A DNA stretch of 47,386 nucleotides from positions 1 to 47,386 of the forward strand of contig JAUMWN010000010.1 in assembly GCA_030529625.1 (NCBI GenBank). The letters are read 5' to 3'. Below, piece by piece: positions 9,793-17,823 of the stretch. Every line of letters starts with the position of its first letter. The first letter of the stretch is position 1. Below the pieces are notes generated by a model. That model saw only the letters and a program-made list of their open reading frames with translations. It made no database searches and was not told the DNA's origin. The position numbers and the translations under genes were made by a program. This stretch comes from Coriobacteriales bacterium (GTDB taxonomy: Bacteria; Actinomycetota; Coriobacteriia; Coriobacteriales; Atopobiaceae).

Positions 9793-10113
9793 TCAGGCCC
9801 TCCGGGGCCTTTTTTCATGCCGTGAGGCAGTTTCCTGCACGGGGTGATGTTTACGGTCGATCCCAAGGTTGCGCAGGTAGATGAGGTCGTTTGCCACAAG
9901 CGCAGCGAGGTTGAGCAGGTATACGCCAAGTACCCAGTTGACGTTTTCGCCCACAAGTTTGGCTGCAATGCCAGCCACGTAGCCAAGCGTGATGAGTGCG
10001 AGAAACGCCGGGGATGTCGCCTTTGCCGTGCGTGCTCGCCATGCGTTCAGTGCATTGATGGGCCACGACAGACCGAAGCAGACAAGCATGATAGCCTCGA
10101 GAATAGATGCCAT
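9793..10113 (-). CDS. Small three-helix membrane protein, function unknown
   Basis: A 106-residue protein with three hydrophobic segments (about 5-22, 35-52 and 60-78), a charged RARTAKATSP stretch after helix 1 and a basic C-terminus. The ISWPIN/KARTAKGKS-like pattern near helix 1 recalls small PQ-loop or SWEET-like membrane proteins that are common in Firmicutes and Coriobacteriia, but no function can be assigned. GGAAAGG seven bases before the ATG supports the start. It converges on tRNA-Leu, and its last codons overlap the tRNA terminator. Confidence 0.75.
   Translation of the reverse strand: MASILEAIMLVCFGLSWPINALNAWRARTAKATSPAFLALITLGYVAGIAAKLVGENVNWVLGVYLLNLAALVANDLIYLRNLGIDRKHHPVQETASRHEKRPRRA
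9795..9815 (+). terminator. Rho-independent terminator of tRNA-Leu
   Basis: AGGCCC, a 4-base loop, GGGCCT, and a run of six T starting in the stem. It lies 10 bases after the encoded CCA. Confidence 0.85.
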
Positions 10114-10162
10114 AGAAACGCCTTTCCGTTCGTTGCGTCAACCCAATATACCAAGTGGCGCA

Positions 10163-10230
10163 GGACAAAGGGGACGGGGACGTTTGTCCCAGAACCCGGC
10201 GCAGGACAAACGTCCCCGTCCCCTTTGTCC
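10163..10230. repeat. Extragenic palindrome, copy 2 (GGACAAAG...CTTTGTCC variant)
   Basis: Two perfect 27-base arms (10163-10189 and 10204-10230) in inverted orientation, separated by 14 bases. Both arms are preceded by GGCGCA. The core here is GACGGGGACG rather than GACAGTCCCC. Confidence 0.9.
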
Positions 10231-10413
10231 GCTTGCGCTCGCGCGAAGAGGGCCGCATGATGGTGGCGGGCAACCGCGGCTTCATGCCCGTCGAGACGAG
10301 GAGCCAGGCCGGTCGCACAGGCTCGGCCATCCGCCGCATCCCGCTCGTTGCCAGTGGACGGGCGGGAGGCGCGTCGGCGCGTCTCGGCGGACTTTTTTTG
10401 CTTGTACTACGTG
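10231..10413. other. Intergenic stretch between repeat units, no gene recognised
   Basis: High-GC sequence between two repeat families. Short open frames exist on both strands, but none has a ribosome-binding site or a recognisable product. It may be the remnant of a gene, but nothing shows which. Confidence 0.4.
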
Positions 10414-10578
10414 AAATAGTTGCCATTCAACGCAGGGTGTTCAGCCGCCAACTGGTGTTTTTTCATAATTTATATTTTCATTGGCAACTAGGTATTTTAT
10501 ACAGTTGCCAATGAAAATATAAATAACGGTCGTGTCCCAGTTAGCGTCTTGGGCATGCAAATCGAGTGGCAACTATTT
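10414..10578. repeat. AT-rich nested inverted-repeat element (TTGGCAACTA family), copy 1
   Basis: Inner perfect 21-base arms at 10469-10489 and 10503-10523 with a 13-base AT-rich loop. Outer 15-base arms at 10414-10428 and 10564-10578 match at 14 positions and contain ATAGTTGCCA / TGGCAACTAT. It is much more AT-rich than the flanks. The core ATTGGCAACTA recurs in the element at 26792-26954, so this is a small dispersed family, possibly MITE-like. Confidence 0.75.
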
Positions 10579-10606
10579 TGTGAGTCGCGCGATACGGGTC
10601 GCTTCC

Positions 10607-10635
10607 GGGGACAAACGTCCCCGTCCCCTTTGTCC
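10607..10635. repeat. Extragenic palindrome, copy 3 (single arm)
   Basis: A lone 27-base unit (10609-10635) identical to the right arm of the copy at 10204-10230. It lies about 100 bases upstream of the CHAD gene. Confidence 0.85.
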
Positions 10636-10734
10636 GCGCGGTCGCATAATCGCCCAATGTGTCCCCCTGCACATACGGGATGTTATGATGTTGGACGATG
10701 GGAGGGTTGCGTGATATGCCGAGGGAGGATGGCG

Positions 10735-11541
10735 ATGAGGACGCTCGTCCGGATGCAAGAGGCACTAACACAGAAGGCGGAGGCGGTTGAGAGGCATCGG
10801 GAGGACTTCTTTGCCAATCCCGAGGACATCGAGACAATCCATCACTTCCGCACGAACACACGGTCCCTACGCAGTTACGTGGCGTTTGTCAAGCCATGGC
10901 AAAAGGCTAAGCAGAACGGCGAGACCCAGGCGATTCTCAAGGAGATCGTGAGGCACACCTCGCGCCTGCGCGAGCTCGACGTCTTCGAGAAGCAGGCACG
11001 CTCCGACCCAGACTCGTCCCCCGAGTTCCTTGAGTTTTGCGGGCAGGAGGCCTCTCAAGAGCGGGCCAAGGTCCTCAAGATTCTCTTGTCCAAGCGAACC
11101 ATGAGGGCGTTCGAGCGGGCCATGGAGCTCGCAAAGAGCGTCGAGTGGAAGAAGCGCTATGCGAAGCACGGTCTTCCTCAAAGCATGGTGAGGGCGAGGT
11201 TCGACGACATGGTCGAGTCGGTTGGGTTTGACCTCGCCACTTTGAGGCTCTGTGATGCGGAGCGGACACACGACGTGAGGAAGCGCGCCAAGAGGGTCCG
11301 GTACGTGGCGGAGGGCCTCGGCGACCTTTTGGGGGAGGATGCCGTAGGCATCGCAAAGGGTATGGAGGCCCACCAGGACGACCTTGGTGACGTGTGCGAT
11401 GCGCGGGTCAACATTGGGCTGGTCGGCGAGTTGCTGCGGCGTGACCTCCCCGAAGCCGTAGCCGTAGACCTCAACCTCACGCGTGCGCGCAACGAGGTCT
11501 TCCTCTACGAAACCCTAAGAAAACGCGTGGCGCAGGATTGA
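10735..11541 (+). CDS. CHAD-domain protein (predicted polyphosphate-binding)
   Basis: All-helical protein of 268 residues rich in conserved His/Arg/Lys. It matches the CHAD domain: ETIHHFRTNTRSLRSY near the N-terminus, HTSRLRELDVF at about 80, THDVRKRAKRVRY at about 180 and AHQDDLGDVCD at about 215. CHAD proteins bind inorganic polyphosphate through basic grooves. The usual partner domain CYTH/triphosphatase is absent here. Two in-frame ATGs exist, 10729 and 10735; GGGAGG lies six to seven bases before 10735 and only one base before 10729, so 10735 is chosen. It stands alone on the plus strand, 75 bases before the STAS-fusion gene. Confidence 0.88.
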   Translation: MRTLVRMQEALTQKAEAVERHREDFFANPEDIETIHHFRTNTRSLRSYVAFVKPWQKAKQNGETQAILKEIVRHTSRLRELDVFEKQARSDPDSSPEFLEFCGQEASQERAKVLKILLSKRTMRAFERAMELAKSVEWKKRYAKHGLPQSMVRARFDDMVESVGFDLATLRLCDAERTHDVRKRAKRVRYVAEGLGDLLGEDAVGIAKGMEAHQDDLGDVCDARVNIGLVGELLRRDLPEAVAVDLNLTRARNEVFLYETLRKRVAQD

Positions 11542-11616
11542 CCCCATAGGTGCCGGACAGAGGGCGAAGGACATCGTCGTTTAGGCACAAAACCACCTTG
11601 GACAGAAGGGAACAGT

Positions 11617-12831
11617 ATGCCAACGTTTGCCGCATCCATCCTCAATTCGTCTTCCGACTCACTGACCATCTCGTTATCCGGTCGTGTGACTTCCGATAAC
11701 GCAGGCAAGGCAGAGGAGGAAATCGCGGCCTTGCGCACACAAAGTCCCAAAGGCAAGCTCGTTCTGGACGTCGAGAACACCGAATACCTATCCAGTGCTG
11801 GACTGCGCGTGATCATGCGCCTGTGCAAGGTAGAGGGGTCGTTGCGCATCGTTAACGCGTCACCCGAGGTCTATGATGTGTTCGAGATGACGGGGTTGAC
11901 CGAGATCATGGAGGTTCGCCGTGCGATGCGGCACCTTTCGGTGGAGGGCTGCGAGCTCTTGGGGTCCGGGGCCAACGGTGACGTGTATCGTCTGGCAAAA
12001 GACGAGATGATAAAGGTGTTTCGACCCACGCTCTCGCTCGACGACATCGAGGACGAGCGACGGGTGTCTCGCCAGGTGTTCGTCTTGGGGGTGCCGTGCG
12101 CCATCCCCTTCGATACGGTGCGCTGCGGGGATTGCTACGGCACCGTCTACGAGGCGCTTGACGCCAAGACCATTGCCGAGTGCGTTCGCGAGAACCCCAA
12201 GACGTTGCGACGCTACGCCGTCGACTCCGCCCGTCTGCTCAAGGAGCTGCATGCCATCGAGGTGCCCGAGGGTGCTCTGCCTCCTGCGGATCGTACTCAC
12301 CACTCTAGGCTCGATATGCTGACCAACGACTTTAGTGCAGACGAGCTCGCCGTGATGCATGGCCTTCTGCGCTCCCTGCCGGCCATGAGCCGTTTCGTGC
12401 ACAACGACTACCACGTCAAGAACGTCATGGACTCCAAGGGACAGCTCATGCTCATCGACTTGGGGGATGCGGGTGCCGGCAACCCGCTTCTGGACGTTAT
12501 ACACACCTACTTCATTTGCAACATGATGGGCTCAGGCATTCGTGACCACGACAAGGACGAGATGAGCTTCGTCGGTCTCACCTATGGTGAGCTGGACGAG
12601 TTCTGGGCTGCTTTTCTGCCTACCTACTGCGGGAGCGAGGAACGTGCCGCGCGCCTTGACGACCTACTTGAGCCATGGGGTTGGCTGCTCTACCTGAGCA
12701 GCTCCATGAGCCACCCGCGCCTGCCCCAACAATACCATGCGCCGTACGCGGCGCTGATGCGGGAACGGGTGCTTGCGCGTACGGACGAGATGCGCGAGCG
12801 CGCCGAGGAGATGTCGGCGCTCTGCGGTTAG
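11617..12831 (+). CDS. STAS domain fused to an aminoglycoside-phosphotransferase-like kinase domain
   Basis: A 404-residue fusion. Residues about 1-108 form a STAS (anti-sigma-antagonist) domain with the phospho-acceptor region EYLSSAGLRV (S59/S60). Residues about 115-400 form a phosphotransferase of the APH/choline-kinase fold: glycine loop GSGANGDVYRL, lysine in MIKVF, catalytic HNDYHVKN (about 262-269) and metal-binding LIDLGDAG (about 280-287). The kinase half resembles the TIGR02172-type phosphotransferases. Substrate is unknown. The STAS half suggests it is switched by an RsbW-like kinase and a SpoIIE-like phosphatase, both of which are present as one fused protein at 42503-44455. AAGGGA precedes the ATG. 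The gene appears monocistronic. Confidence 0.85.
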   Translation: MPTFAASILNSSSDSLTISLSGRVTSDNAGKAEEEIAALRTQSPKGKLVLDVENTEYLSSAGLRVIMRLCKVEGSLRIVNASPEVYDVFEMTGLTEIMEVRRAMRHLSVEGCELLGSGANGDVYRLAKDEMIKVFRPTLSLDDIEDERRVSRQVFVLGVPCAIPFDTVRCGDCYGTVYEALDAKTIAECVRENPKTLRRYAVDSARLLKELHAIEVPEGALPPADRTHHSRLDMLTNDFSADELAVMHGLLRSLPAMSRFVHNDYHVKNVMDSKGQLMLIDLGDAGAGNPLLDVIHTYFICNMMGSGIRDHDKDEMSFVGLTYGELDEFWAAFLPTYCGSEERAARLDDLLEPWGWLLYLSSSMSHPRLPQQYHAPYAALMRERVLARTDEMRERAEEMSALCG

Positions 12832-12972
12832 CGTGCCGTGCGCCTAGGGACGTATGCTGGCGCCCTTCTGCGCTCCTGCATTACAAAGAAGACGCGAAGC
12901 AATTACGAATGAAATTGAAGTATAATGCATGGGTAACACAGCAGCGAGCAAAAAGAAGGGTCGGGGGCATCC

Positions 12973-13719
12973 GTGGCCAAGCGCGACAACCAGATTCTGG
13001 ATATCCTCACCGCCGAGCAGAAGGTGGAGGTAGCCGAGCTGTCGCGGCGCCTGGGCGTCTCGGAAGTCACGGTTCGCAAGGACCTCGATGCCCTGCGGGC
13101 CAAGGGTCTCGTGGTGCGTGAGCACGGATTCGCCACGCTGGCCAACCCCAACGACGTAGGCGGGCGGCTCGCCTACCACTACGACGAGAAGCGGCGCATC
13201 GCGCGCGCTGCGGCGGCGATGGTGCCGGACGGCTCCACCGTGATGGTCGAGAGCGGTAGCTGCTGCGCCCTGCTCGCCCGGGAGCTGGCCGACACGCGCA
13301 AGGGTGTGACCATCGTCACCAACAGCGCCTTCATCGCCGGTTACGTGCGGGACAGCACGCGCGTGAGCGTGACCCTGCTCGGCGGCACCTGCCAGCGCGA
13401 CAGTCAGGTGATGGTGGGCCCGCTCGTGCGCACCTGCGCCCAGGAGTTCTATGTGGACCGGCTCTTCATCGGCGCCGACGGCTGGATCGAGGGCGTGGGC
13501 CCCACCAACGCCGACCAGATGCGCGCCGACGCCGTGCGCTCGATGGCGGCATCGGCCGCTCAAGTCGTCGTGCTCACCGAGTCCGAGAAGTTCGGCCAGC
13601 GCGGCGCCATCCCCATGCGCCTGCCAAACAAGGCCATTGCGCTTGTCACCGACGCGGGCGTCTCGCAGGAGTGGCGCGAGGCCCTGGCGCGCGACGGCGT
13701 GGAGGTTATTGTCGCCTAG
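12973..13719 (+). CDS. DeoR-family transcriptional regulator
   Basis: A 248-residue regulator. The N-terminal winged helix-turn-helix (about 5-55) reads VEVAELSRRLGVSEVTVRKDLDAL, shown here only in part in family alignments as the DeoR signature. The C-terminal sugar-phosphate sensor domain (about 75-235) has VMVESGSCC, TIVTNS and LLGGTCQRDSQVMVGP, plus a K residue in the ESEKFG segment. Members repress sugar or nucleoside catabolic genes until a sugar phosphate binds. No sugar kinase or transporter is adjacent, so the target is not local or is unknown. The start is GTG at 12973. A TATAAT box lies at 12921-12926 without a clear -35. Confidence 0.9.
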   Translation: MAKRDNQILDILTAEQKVEVAELSRRLGVSEVTVRKDLDALRAKGLVVREHGFATLANPNDVGGRLAYHYDEKRRIARAAAAMVPDGSTVMVESGSCCALLARELADTRKGVTIVTNSAFIAGYVRDSTRVSVTLLGGTCQRDSQVMVGPLVRTCAQEFYVDRLFIGADGWIEGVGPTNADQMRADAVRSMAASAAQVVVLTESEKFGQRGAIPMRLPNKAIALVTDAGVSQEWREALARDGVEVIVA

Positions 13720-13798
13720 GCACTATGCAAATCAGCCCGTGAGCTTTTATTCCTTGGTCAGGTCGTGAAGAATCATCTCACGCGTAGGCAACAAGTTC

Positions 13799-13848
13799 TT
13801 GTAAGGTATTGTAAATTATTGTAAGTTTGTGCAAACCATTGCAAGATG
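13799..13848 (+). promoter_or_regulatory. Five 10-bp phased TTGTAA-type direct repeats before the AAA ATPase gene
   Basis: Units begin at 13799 (TTGTAAGGTA), 13809 (TTGTAAATTA), 13819 (TTGTAAGTTT), 13829 (GTGCAAACCA) and 13839 (TTGCAAGATG). The first three are nearly identical, and the last two keep the G(T/C)AA core. One unit per helical turn places the same edge on one DNA face. They end just before the ribosome-binding site of the ATPase gene, which suggests a cooperative operator; an iteron-like role is less likely. Confidence 0.6.
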
Positions 13849-13866
13849 CTATCTGCTGGAGGAAAA

Positions 13867-14994
13867 GTGCCCGCAAACCCCTTCAAACCCACGGCGGGGA
13901 AGATGCCGCCCATCCTCATCGGTCGCGAAGACGTGATCTCCGACTTCGCGGAGGGTATCGAGAACGGTGCCGGGGCGCCGAGCAGGCTCATGCTCCTCTC
14001 GGGGCAGCGCGGGTACGGAAAGACCGTTCTGCTCGTGGAACTTGCACGCGTCGCTCGCAGCTACGGATGGGAGACCGTGCGACAGACGGCGGCGGAGGGG
14101 ATGTGCGGTCGGATTGTGGAGGCGTTGAGGGGAGGACGTGCCCAAGTTACGTCCGCGACGCTCGAACCTTCCATCAGCATACCTGGCGTTGTTGGGGCAA
14201 GCGTAGGAAAGATTGGCCTCGAGCGACCGTCGTCCCTGTCCGTCCGTCAGGCAATCGAGGAGCGTCTTGCAGCAATGGAAGATGGCAAGGGAATCCTGTT
14301 TACCATCGACGAGGCGCAGGCCGCTCGGCGTGGGGAGATGGTGGCCCTTGCGACTGCCATCCAAGAGGTAATTGGCGACGAGGACATGCGGGACGTTCCC
14401 GACAGCAAGAAGCACGGCATCGCGTTCGCGTTTGCGGGGCTGCCCTCCATAGTTGACGACTTGGTCAACGACAAGGTCCTCACGTTCTTGCAACGGGCTA
14501 CCCGGCACAACCTGGATGCGATTCACGTGCCCGATGTGCGCAATGCGTACGTGCAGACGGTCGTTGAGGCTGGAATGCATGTGGGCAAGGAGGCGGCGCA
14601 GGAGGCGGCGGAGGCGAGTGAGGGCTACCCCTATATGGTGCAGCTCGTGGGCTACTACATGTGGCAGGCGGCCAACCGCAGAAGATCGTCGACGATCGAG
14701 CACGGCGACGTGGCCCAGGCAATTGACGACGCCCACAGGGTCTTTTTGGACGCGGTTTGCGCCCCTGCCTATCGCGGCCTCACAAAGGCTCAACAGACCT
14801 TCCTGGACGCCATGGCAACTGACTGGCCGTCTCCCTCCTCGGTAACCGCCATAGCCGAGAGGCTGGGCAAGAGCCGCAGCTGGGCGAGCGCATACCGCCG
14901 CAGCCTTATGGACGCCAACGTCATAGATGGAAGCGAGTATGGGATGGTTTCGTACTCCATACCCCACTTTGGTGAATATATGAGCGCAAAGTAG
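13867..14994 (+). CDS. AAA ATPase with winged-helix C-terminus (ORC/Cdc6-like STAND type), orphan
   Basis: About 375 residues. The N-terminus VPANPFKPTAGKMPP is the usual opening of this family. Walker A GQRGYGKT lies at about 46-53, Walker B ILFTIDEAQ at about 138-146, and a sensor-like AFAGLPS follows. The C-terminal about 80 residues look like a winged helix (LTKAQQTFLDAMA, IAERLGKSRSWASAYRRSL). Such proteins couple ATP binding to DNA or partner binding; the function here is unknown. GTG 13867 has GGAGG four bases upstream, while the in-frame ATG at 13846 has no ribosome-binding site and lies inside the repeat array, so GTG is preferred. It stands alone, 32 bases before the sirtuin gene, and may be co-transcribed with it. 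Confidence 0.85.
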   Translation: MPANPFKPTAGKMPPILIGREDVISDFAEGIENGAGAPSRLMLLSGQRGYGKTVLLVELARVARSYGWETVRQTAAEGMCGRIVEALRGGRAQVTSATLEPSISIPGVVGASVGKIGLERPSSLSVRQAIEERLAAMEDGKGILFTIDEAQAARRGEMVALATAIQEVIGDEDMRDVPDSKKHGIAFAFAGLPSIVDDLVNDKVLTFLQRATRHNLDAIHVPDVRNAYVQTVVEAGMHVGKEAAQEAAEASEGYPYMVQLVGYYMWQAANRRRSSTIEHGDVAQAIDDAHRVFLDAVCAPAYRGLTKAQQTFLDAMATDWPSPSSVTAIAERLGKSRSWASAYRRSLMDANVIDGSEYGMVSYSIPHFGEYMSAK

Positions 14995-15026
14995 CATGCG
15001 GACACAACCACGGAAGGAGGGGCATC

Positions 15027-16037
15027 GTGAGCATGCTCAACGAGCGGCCGCGCGACGGCTGGCGGGAGACCATCGAGCAGGGCATCCGTGCGGCGCGGGG
15101 TTATCGGCGCCTCACGGGGGGACAGGGGACGCAGGAAGAGCGGGTCTCTGCGCTGCGCCGGGCGCTTGACGAGGCGGATGCCGTCGTCATCGGTGCGGGA
15201 GCCGGGCTTTCCACCGCGGCCGGCTTCACTTACTCCGGTGAGCGCTTCGAGCGCTACTTTGGCGATTTCGCGTGCGCCTTTGGCATTGCGGACATCTACT
15301 CGGGCGGCTTCTATCCCTTCCCCGACAACGAGACGCGCTGGGCATGGTGGGCGCGCCACATCTACTACAACCGCTACGTGCCGGCGCCCAAGCCAACCTA
15401 TGCGCGGCTCCTTGCGCTGGTTGAGGACAAGGACTACTTCGTGGTCACCACCAACGTGGATCACCAGTTCCAGCTGGCTGGCTTCGACAAGGCGCGCCTG
15501 TTCTACACCCAAGGTGATTATGGCCTCTTCCAGTGCGAGGACGGCCACATCAACGAGACCTTTAACAACGAGACGTGGGTGATGCGTGCGATGGAGGCGC
15601 AGGGCTTCGTACGCGACGAGAACGGCATCTTCCAGGTACCCGAGAACGACGGGCTTGCCATGCGCCTGCCTGCGGGGTTCGTCCCCACATGCCCTGTGGA
15701 CGGCAGTCCCGTGGTCATGAACTTGCGCGCGGACGACAGCTTTGTGGAGGATGATGGCTGGCGGCGGGCGTCTGCGGCCTACGCCGCGTTCCTGGACGCC
15801 CACGAACAGGGTCGTGTGCTCTACTTGGAGCTTGGCGTGGGTGCCAACACGCCGGTTATCGTTAAGTACCCCTTCTGGCAGATGACGCAGGCCAACTCCG
15901 AGGCCACCTATGCCTGCATCAACCTGGGCGAGGCGTTCTGTCCCAACGAGATTGCGTCGCGGTCCGTGTGCATCGACGCGGACATCGCGGGCGTGCTGGA
16001 CGACCTCTTGGAGGCACGGCATGACTGTGAAGCGTGA
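15027..16037 (+). CDS. Macrodomain-linked sirtuin (SirTM-type Sir2 protein)
   Basis: A 336-residue Sir2-fold protein. NAD-binding motifs are GAGAGLSTAAGF (about 57-68) and TTNVDHQF (about 140-147). The canonical sirtuin HG is replaced by QG in YTQGDYGLFQC, as in class M sirtuins. SirTM enzymes act as protein ADP-ribosyltransferases on a lipoylated GcvH-like carrier and are encoded with an ADP-ribosylhydrolase macrodomain. The start is GTG 15027, with AAGGAGG six bases upstream. The stop overlaps the macrodomain gene by 17 bases. No GcvH-L or lipoate ligase gene is in the window, so the acceptor here is open. Confidence 0.87.
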   Translation: MSMLNERPRDGWRETIEQGIRAARGYRRLTGGQGTQEERVSALRRALDEADAVVIGAGAGLSTAAGFTYSGERFERYFGDFACAFGIADIYSGGFYPFPDNETRWAWWARHIYYNRYVPAPKPTYARLLALVEDKDYFVVTTNVDHQFQLAGFDKARLFYTQGDYGLFQCEDGHINETFNNETWVMRAMEAQGFVRDENGIFQVPENDGLAMRLPAGFVPTCPVDGSPVVMNLRADDSFVEDDGWRRASAAYAAFLDAHEQGRVLYLELGVGANTPVIVKYPFWQMTQANSEATYACINLGEAFCPNEIASRSVCIDADIAGVLDDLLEARHDCEA

Positions 16038-16812
16038 GCGCGAGCTGCTGCTCGTCCTTATCCCCATGCTCTGCGAGGAGCACGGCCTGCGGTTCGAGCT
16101 GGATGAGAGCGCCCCTGCCGACGAGCTCTTTGGCACCTTTCGCGCGCTCGTCAATACGCGCGAGCCGCTGCCTGCGAGCGCGGAGTTGCTTGCGGCACAG
16201 GACGAGCTGCTGCGCGGCATGATTGCCGAGAAGGGCATCACGCGGGTCGAGGACATCCCGACCGTGCCGTGCGACCCGCGCCTGCGCTTGTGGCGCGGTG
16301 ACATCACGACGCTTGCCGCCGACGCCATCGTTAACGCCGCCAACAGTCAGATGCTCGGCTGCTGGGTGCCGGGCCATCACTGCATCGACAATGCCATCCA
16401 CACCTTTGCCGGCGTGCAGCTGCGCCTGGCGTGTGCCGAGCTCATGGCCGCGCAGGGCCATGAGGAGGGCACGGGCCTGGCCAAGGTCACGCCCGCCTTC
16501 AACCTGCCTGCGCGCCACGTTATCCACACCGTGGGTCCCATCGCGCAAGGGCGCCCCACCGCACGGCATAGCTTGCAGCTCGCGTCGTGCTACCGGAGCT
16601 GTTTGGACGTGGCCGCCAGATGCGGTCTGCACTCGGTTGTCTTCTGCTGCATCAGCACGGGCATCTTTGGCTTCCCGCAAGAGGAGGCCGCACGCATTGC
16701 CGTGCGAACCGTGCGCACGTGGCTTGACGAGCAGGCCGAGGCGGGCATCTCCGTGGTCTTTAACGTGTTCGCCGCGGCTGACGAGGCGATTTATGAGCAG
16801 CTGCTGGCGTAG
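16021..16812 (+). CDS. Macrodomain ADP-ribosylhydrolase, zinc-binding type
   Basis: A 263-residue protein. An N-terminal helical extension of about 80 residues precedes the macrodomain: DAIVNAANSQMLGC (ADP-ribose loop), WVPGHHCIDNAIH (zinc/active-site loop), VIHTVGPI and CCISTGIFGFPQ (phosphate loop). This is the architecture of the macrodomains encoded with SirTM sirtuins, which remove mono-ADP-ribose placed by the partner. TTGGAGG six bases before ATG 16021 decides the start and lies inside the sirtuin gene, so the two are translationally linked. A hairpin terminator follows at 16834. Confidence 0.9.
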   Translation: MTVKRERELLLVLIPMLCEEHGLRFELDESAPADELFGTFRALVNTREPLPASAELLAAQDELLRGMIAEKGITRVEDIPTVPCDPRLRLWRGDITTLAADAIVNAANSQMLGCWVPGHHCIDNAIHTFAGVQLRLACAELMAAQGHEEGTGLAKVTPAFNLPARHVIHTVGPIAQGRPTARHSLQLASCYRSCLDVAARCGLHSVVFCCISTGIFGFPQEEAARIAVRTVRTWLDEQAEAGISVVFNVFAAADEAIYEQLLA

Positions 16813-16833
16813 TGTCTGAGCCCATCGCCAGAA

Positions 16834-16860
16834 AAAACGGTCACGCTGCGTGACCGTTTT
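16834..16860. terminator. Bidirectional hairpin terminator between macrodomain gene and tspO
   Basis: Perfect 12-base stem (16834-16845 with 16849-16860) with a 3-base loop, an A-run on the left and a T-run on the right, so it can serve both converging genes. A second, one-mismatch copy of the right arm (ACGCAGCGTGACCGTT) sits at 16891-16906. Confidence 0.75.
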
Positions 16861-16926
16861 GCCACCAACTGGGCTTTTGCGTAACAGAACACGCAGCGTG
16901 ACCGTTATTCGTTTCCCCTTACGGGC

Positions 16927-17424
16927 CTAATTGAGCAAAGCCACGCCCGCGTTGAGGTATCCCGCGAAGGTGGACCAGGCGAGGTAGGGGACAAGGCAGG
17001 CGCCCGCCAAGGGGTTGAGCCTAAAGGCGATTATTACGAGCGCCAGGATGTGTGCCCACATGACCACCAGCATGGCCAAGGCCACCCAATAGGCCTGAAG
17101 CCCAAAGAACACCGGCGACCAGGCAAAGTTGACGGCCAGTTGCAGTGCATAGAGCACCAGGGCAACAAGCCTAAGGCGTTGCTCGCCGCTGGTTTGGGGC
17201 TCGTGGACAAAGATCAAATAGCTTGCCACGCCCATCAGGATGTACAGCACGGACCAGGCAACGGGAAACAGCCACGCCGGTGGTGAGAGTGGCGGCTGAT
17301 TGAGCTGCCCGAATCGTGCCATGGCGTCCATGGTGAGCAAGGACGAAATGATGCCTGTTACCAGCGGTATCGCAATCGATGCTGCGAGTGCCGGAAGGCG
17401 AACGTGCATGGTGCGTTGAATCAT
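16927..17424 (-). CDS. tspO: TspO/MBR family tryptophan-rich membrane protein
   Basis: A 165-residue protein with five hydrophobic helices and the family signatures QPPLSPPAWLFPVAW, NFAWSPVFFG and PYLAWSTFAGYLN. TspO proteins bind porphyrins and other hydrophobic ligands and have been linked to porphyrin degradation and stress responses. AGAGGAGAAG upstream of the ATG is a strong ribosome-binding site. It is monocistronic and converges with the macrodomain gene. Confidence 0.95.
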   Translation of the reverse strand: MIQRTMHVRLPALAASIAIPLVTGIISSLLTMDAMARFGQLNQPPLSPPAWLFPVAWSVLYILMGVASYLIFVHEPQTSGEQRLRLVALVLYALQLAVNFAWSPVFFGLQAYWVALAMLVVMWAHILALVIIAFRLNPLAGACLVPYLAWSTFAGYLNAGVALLN

Positions 17425-17523
17425 GTACTTCTCCTCTCGAACGCTCCGTTGGAATCAGAGGAGTGTACCCATGGGTATGTTGGGTTATACGCCAAGCCTT
17501 GATGGCTCACGGGGATGTCGCAC

Positions 17524-17576
17524 AAGGAAGGGGTGCCGTGCCAACACAGCTGGTGTCAGCATGGCACCCCTTCCTT
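17524..17576. terminator. Stem-loop without U-tract downstream of the 65-residue membrane protein
   Basis: Fourteen-base arms AAGGAAGGGGTGCC (17524-17537) and its complement (17563-17576) close a 25-base loop. It starts 11 bases after the stop of the minus-strand small gene and before tspO. No T-run follows on either strand, so termination is inferred from position only; it may be an mRNA-end stabiliser or a lone repeat unit. Confidence 0.45.
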
Positions 17577-17586
17577 GCGCTAACTG

Positions 17587-17784
17587 CTATGAGCGGGTGT
17601 CTTCTCCGTCGTCAAACAGGTCCCAGTCGCCCTCTTGCTTCTCGTGGTTGTAAAAACGCGCGCGCGTGCGCTTCTCGAGTAGCCAAGCGATGAGCACGAA
17701 CAAGAGGACGCCGCCAACCATAAGGGCGATGACGCCCGGCCTCGTGCCAAAGAGCCATTCAAAGAACGCTTTAATAGAATCCAC
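17587..17784 (-). CDS. Small single-span membrane protein, function unknown
   Basis: A 65-residue protein opening at GTG 17784 ([18 protein letters not shown]) with GAAAGG upstream. It has a membrane helix (about 18-37), a basic flank ([11 protein letters not shown]) and an acidic tail ([13 protein letters not shown]). A longer open frame extends upstream antisense to serS, but it is a shadow. The gene is divergent from serS. No family is recognised. Confidence 0.6.
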   Translation of the reverse strand: MDSIKAFFEWLFGTRPGVIALMVGGVLLFVLIAWLLEKRTRARFYNHEKQEGDWDLFDDGEDTRS

Positions 17785-17823
17785 GTCGGCGCCTTTCTTC
17801 GTGCTGTGTGCGTTTTGCATCCA

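Noticed and set aside
13799..13848. Replication-type iterons
   Set aside because: Unit length of 10 bases is short for iterons, no Rep protein or DnaA boxes are seen, and the position right before a ribosome-binding site fits an operator better.
13849..14997. A 382-codon minus-strand frame covering the AAA ATPase gene
   Set aside because: The plus strand encodes intact Walker A and B motifs; the antisense translation has none and lacks a start signal.
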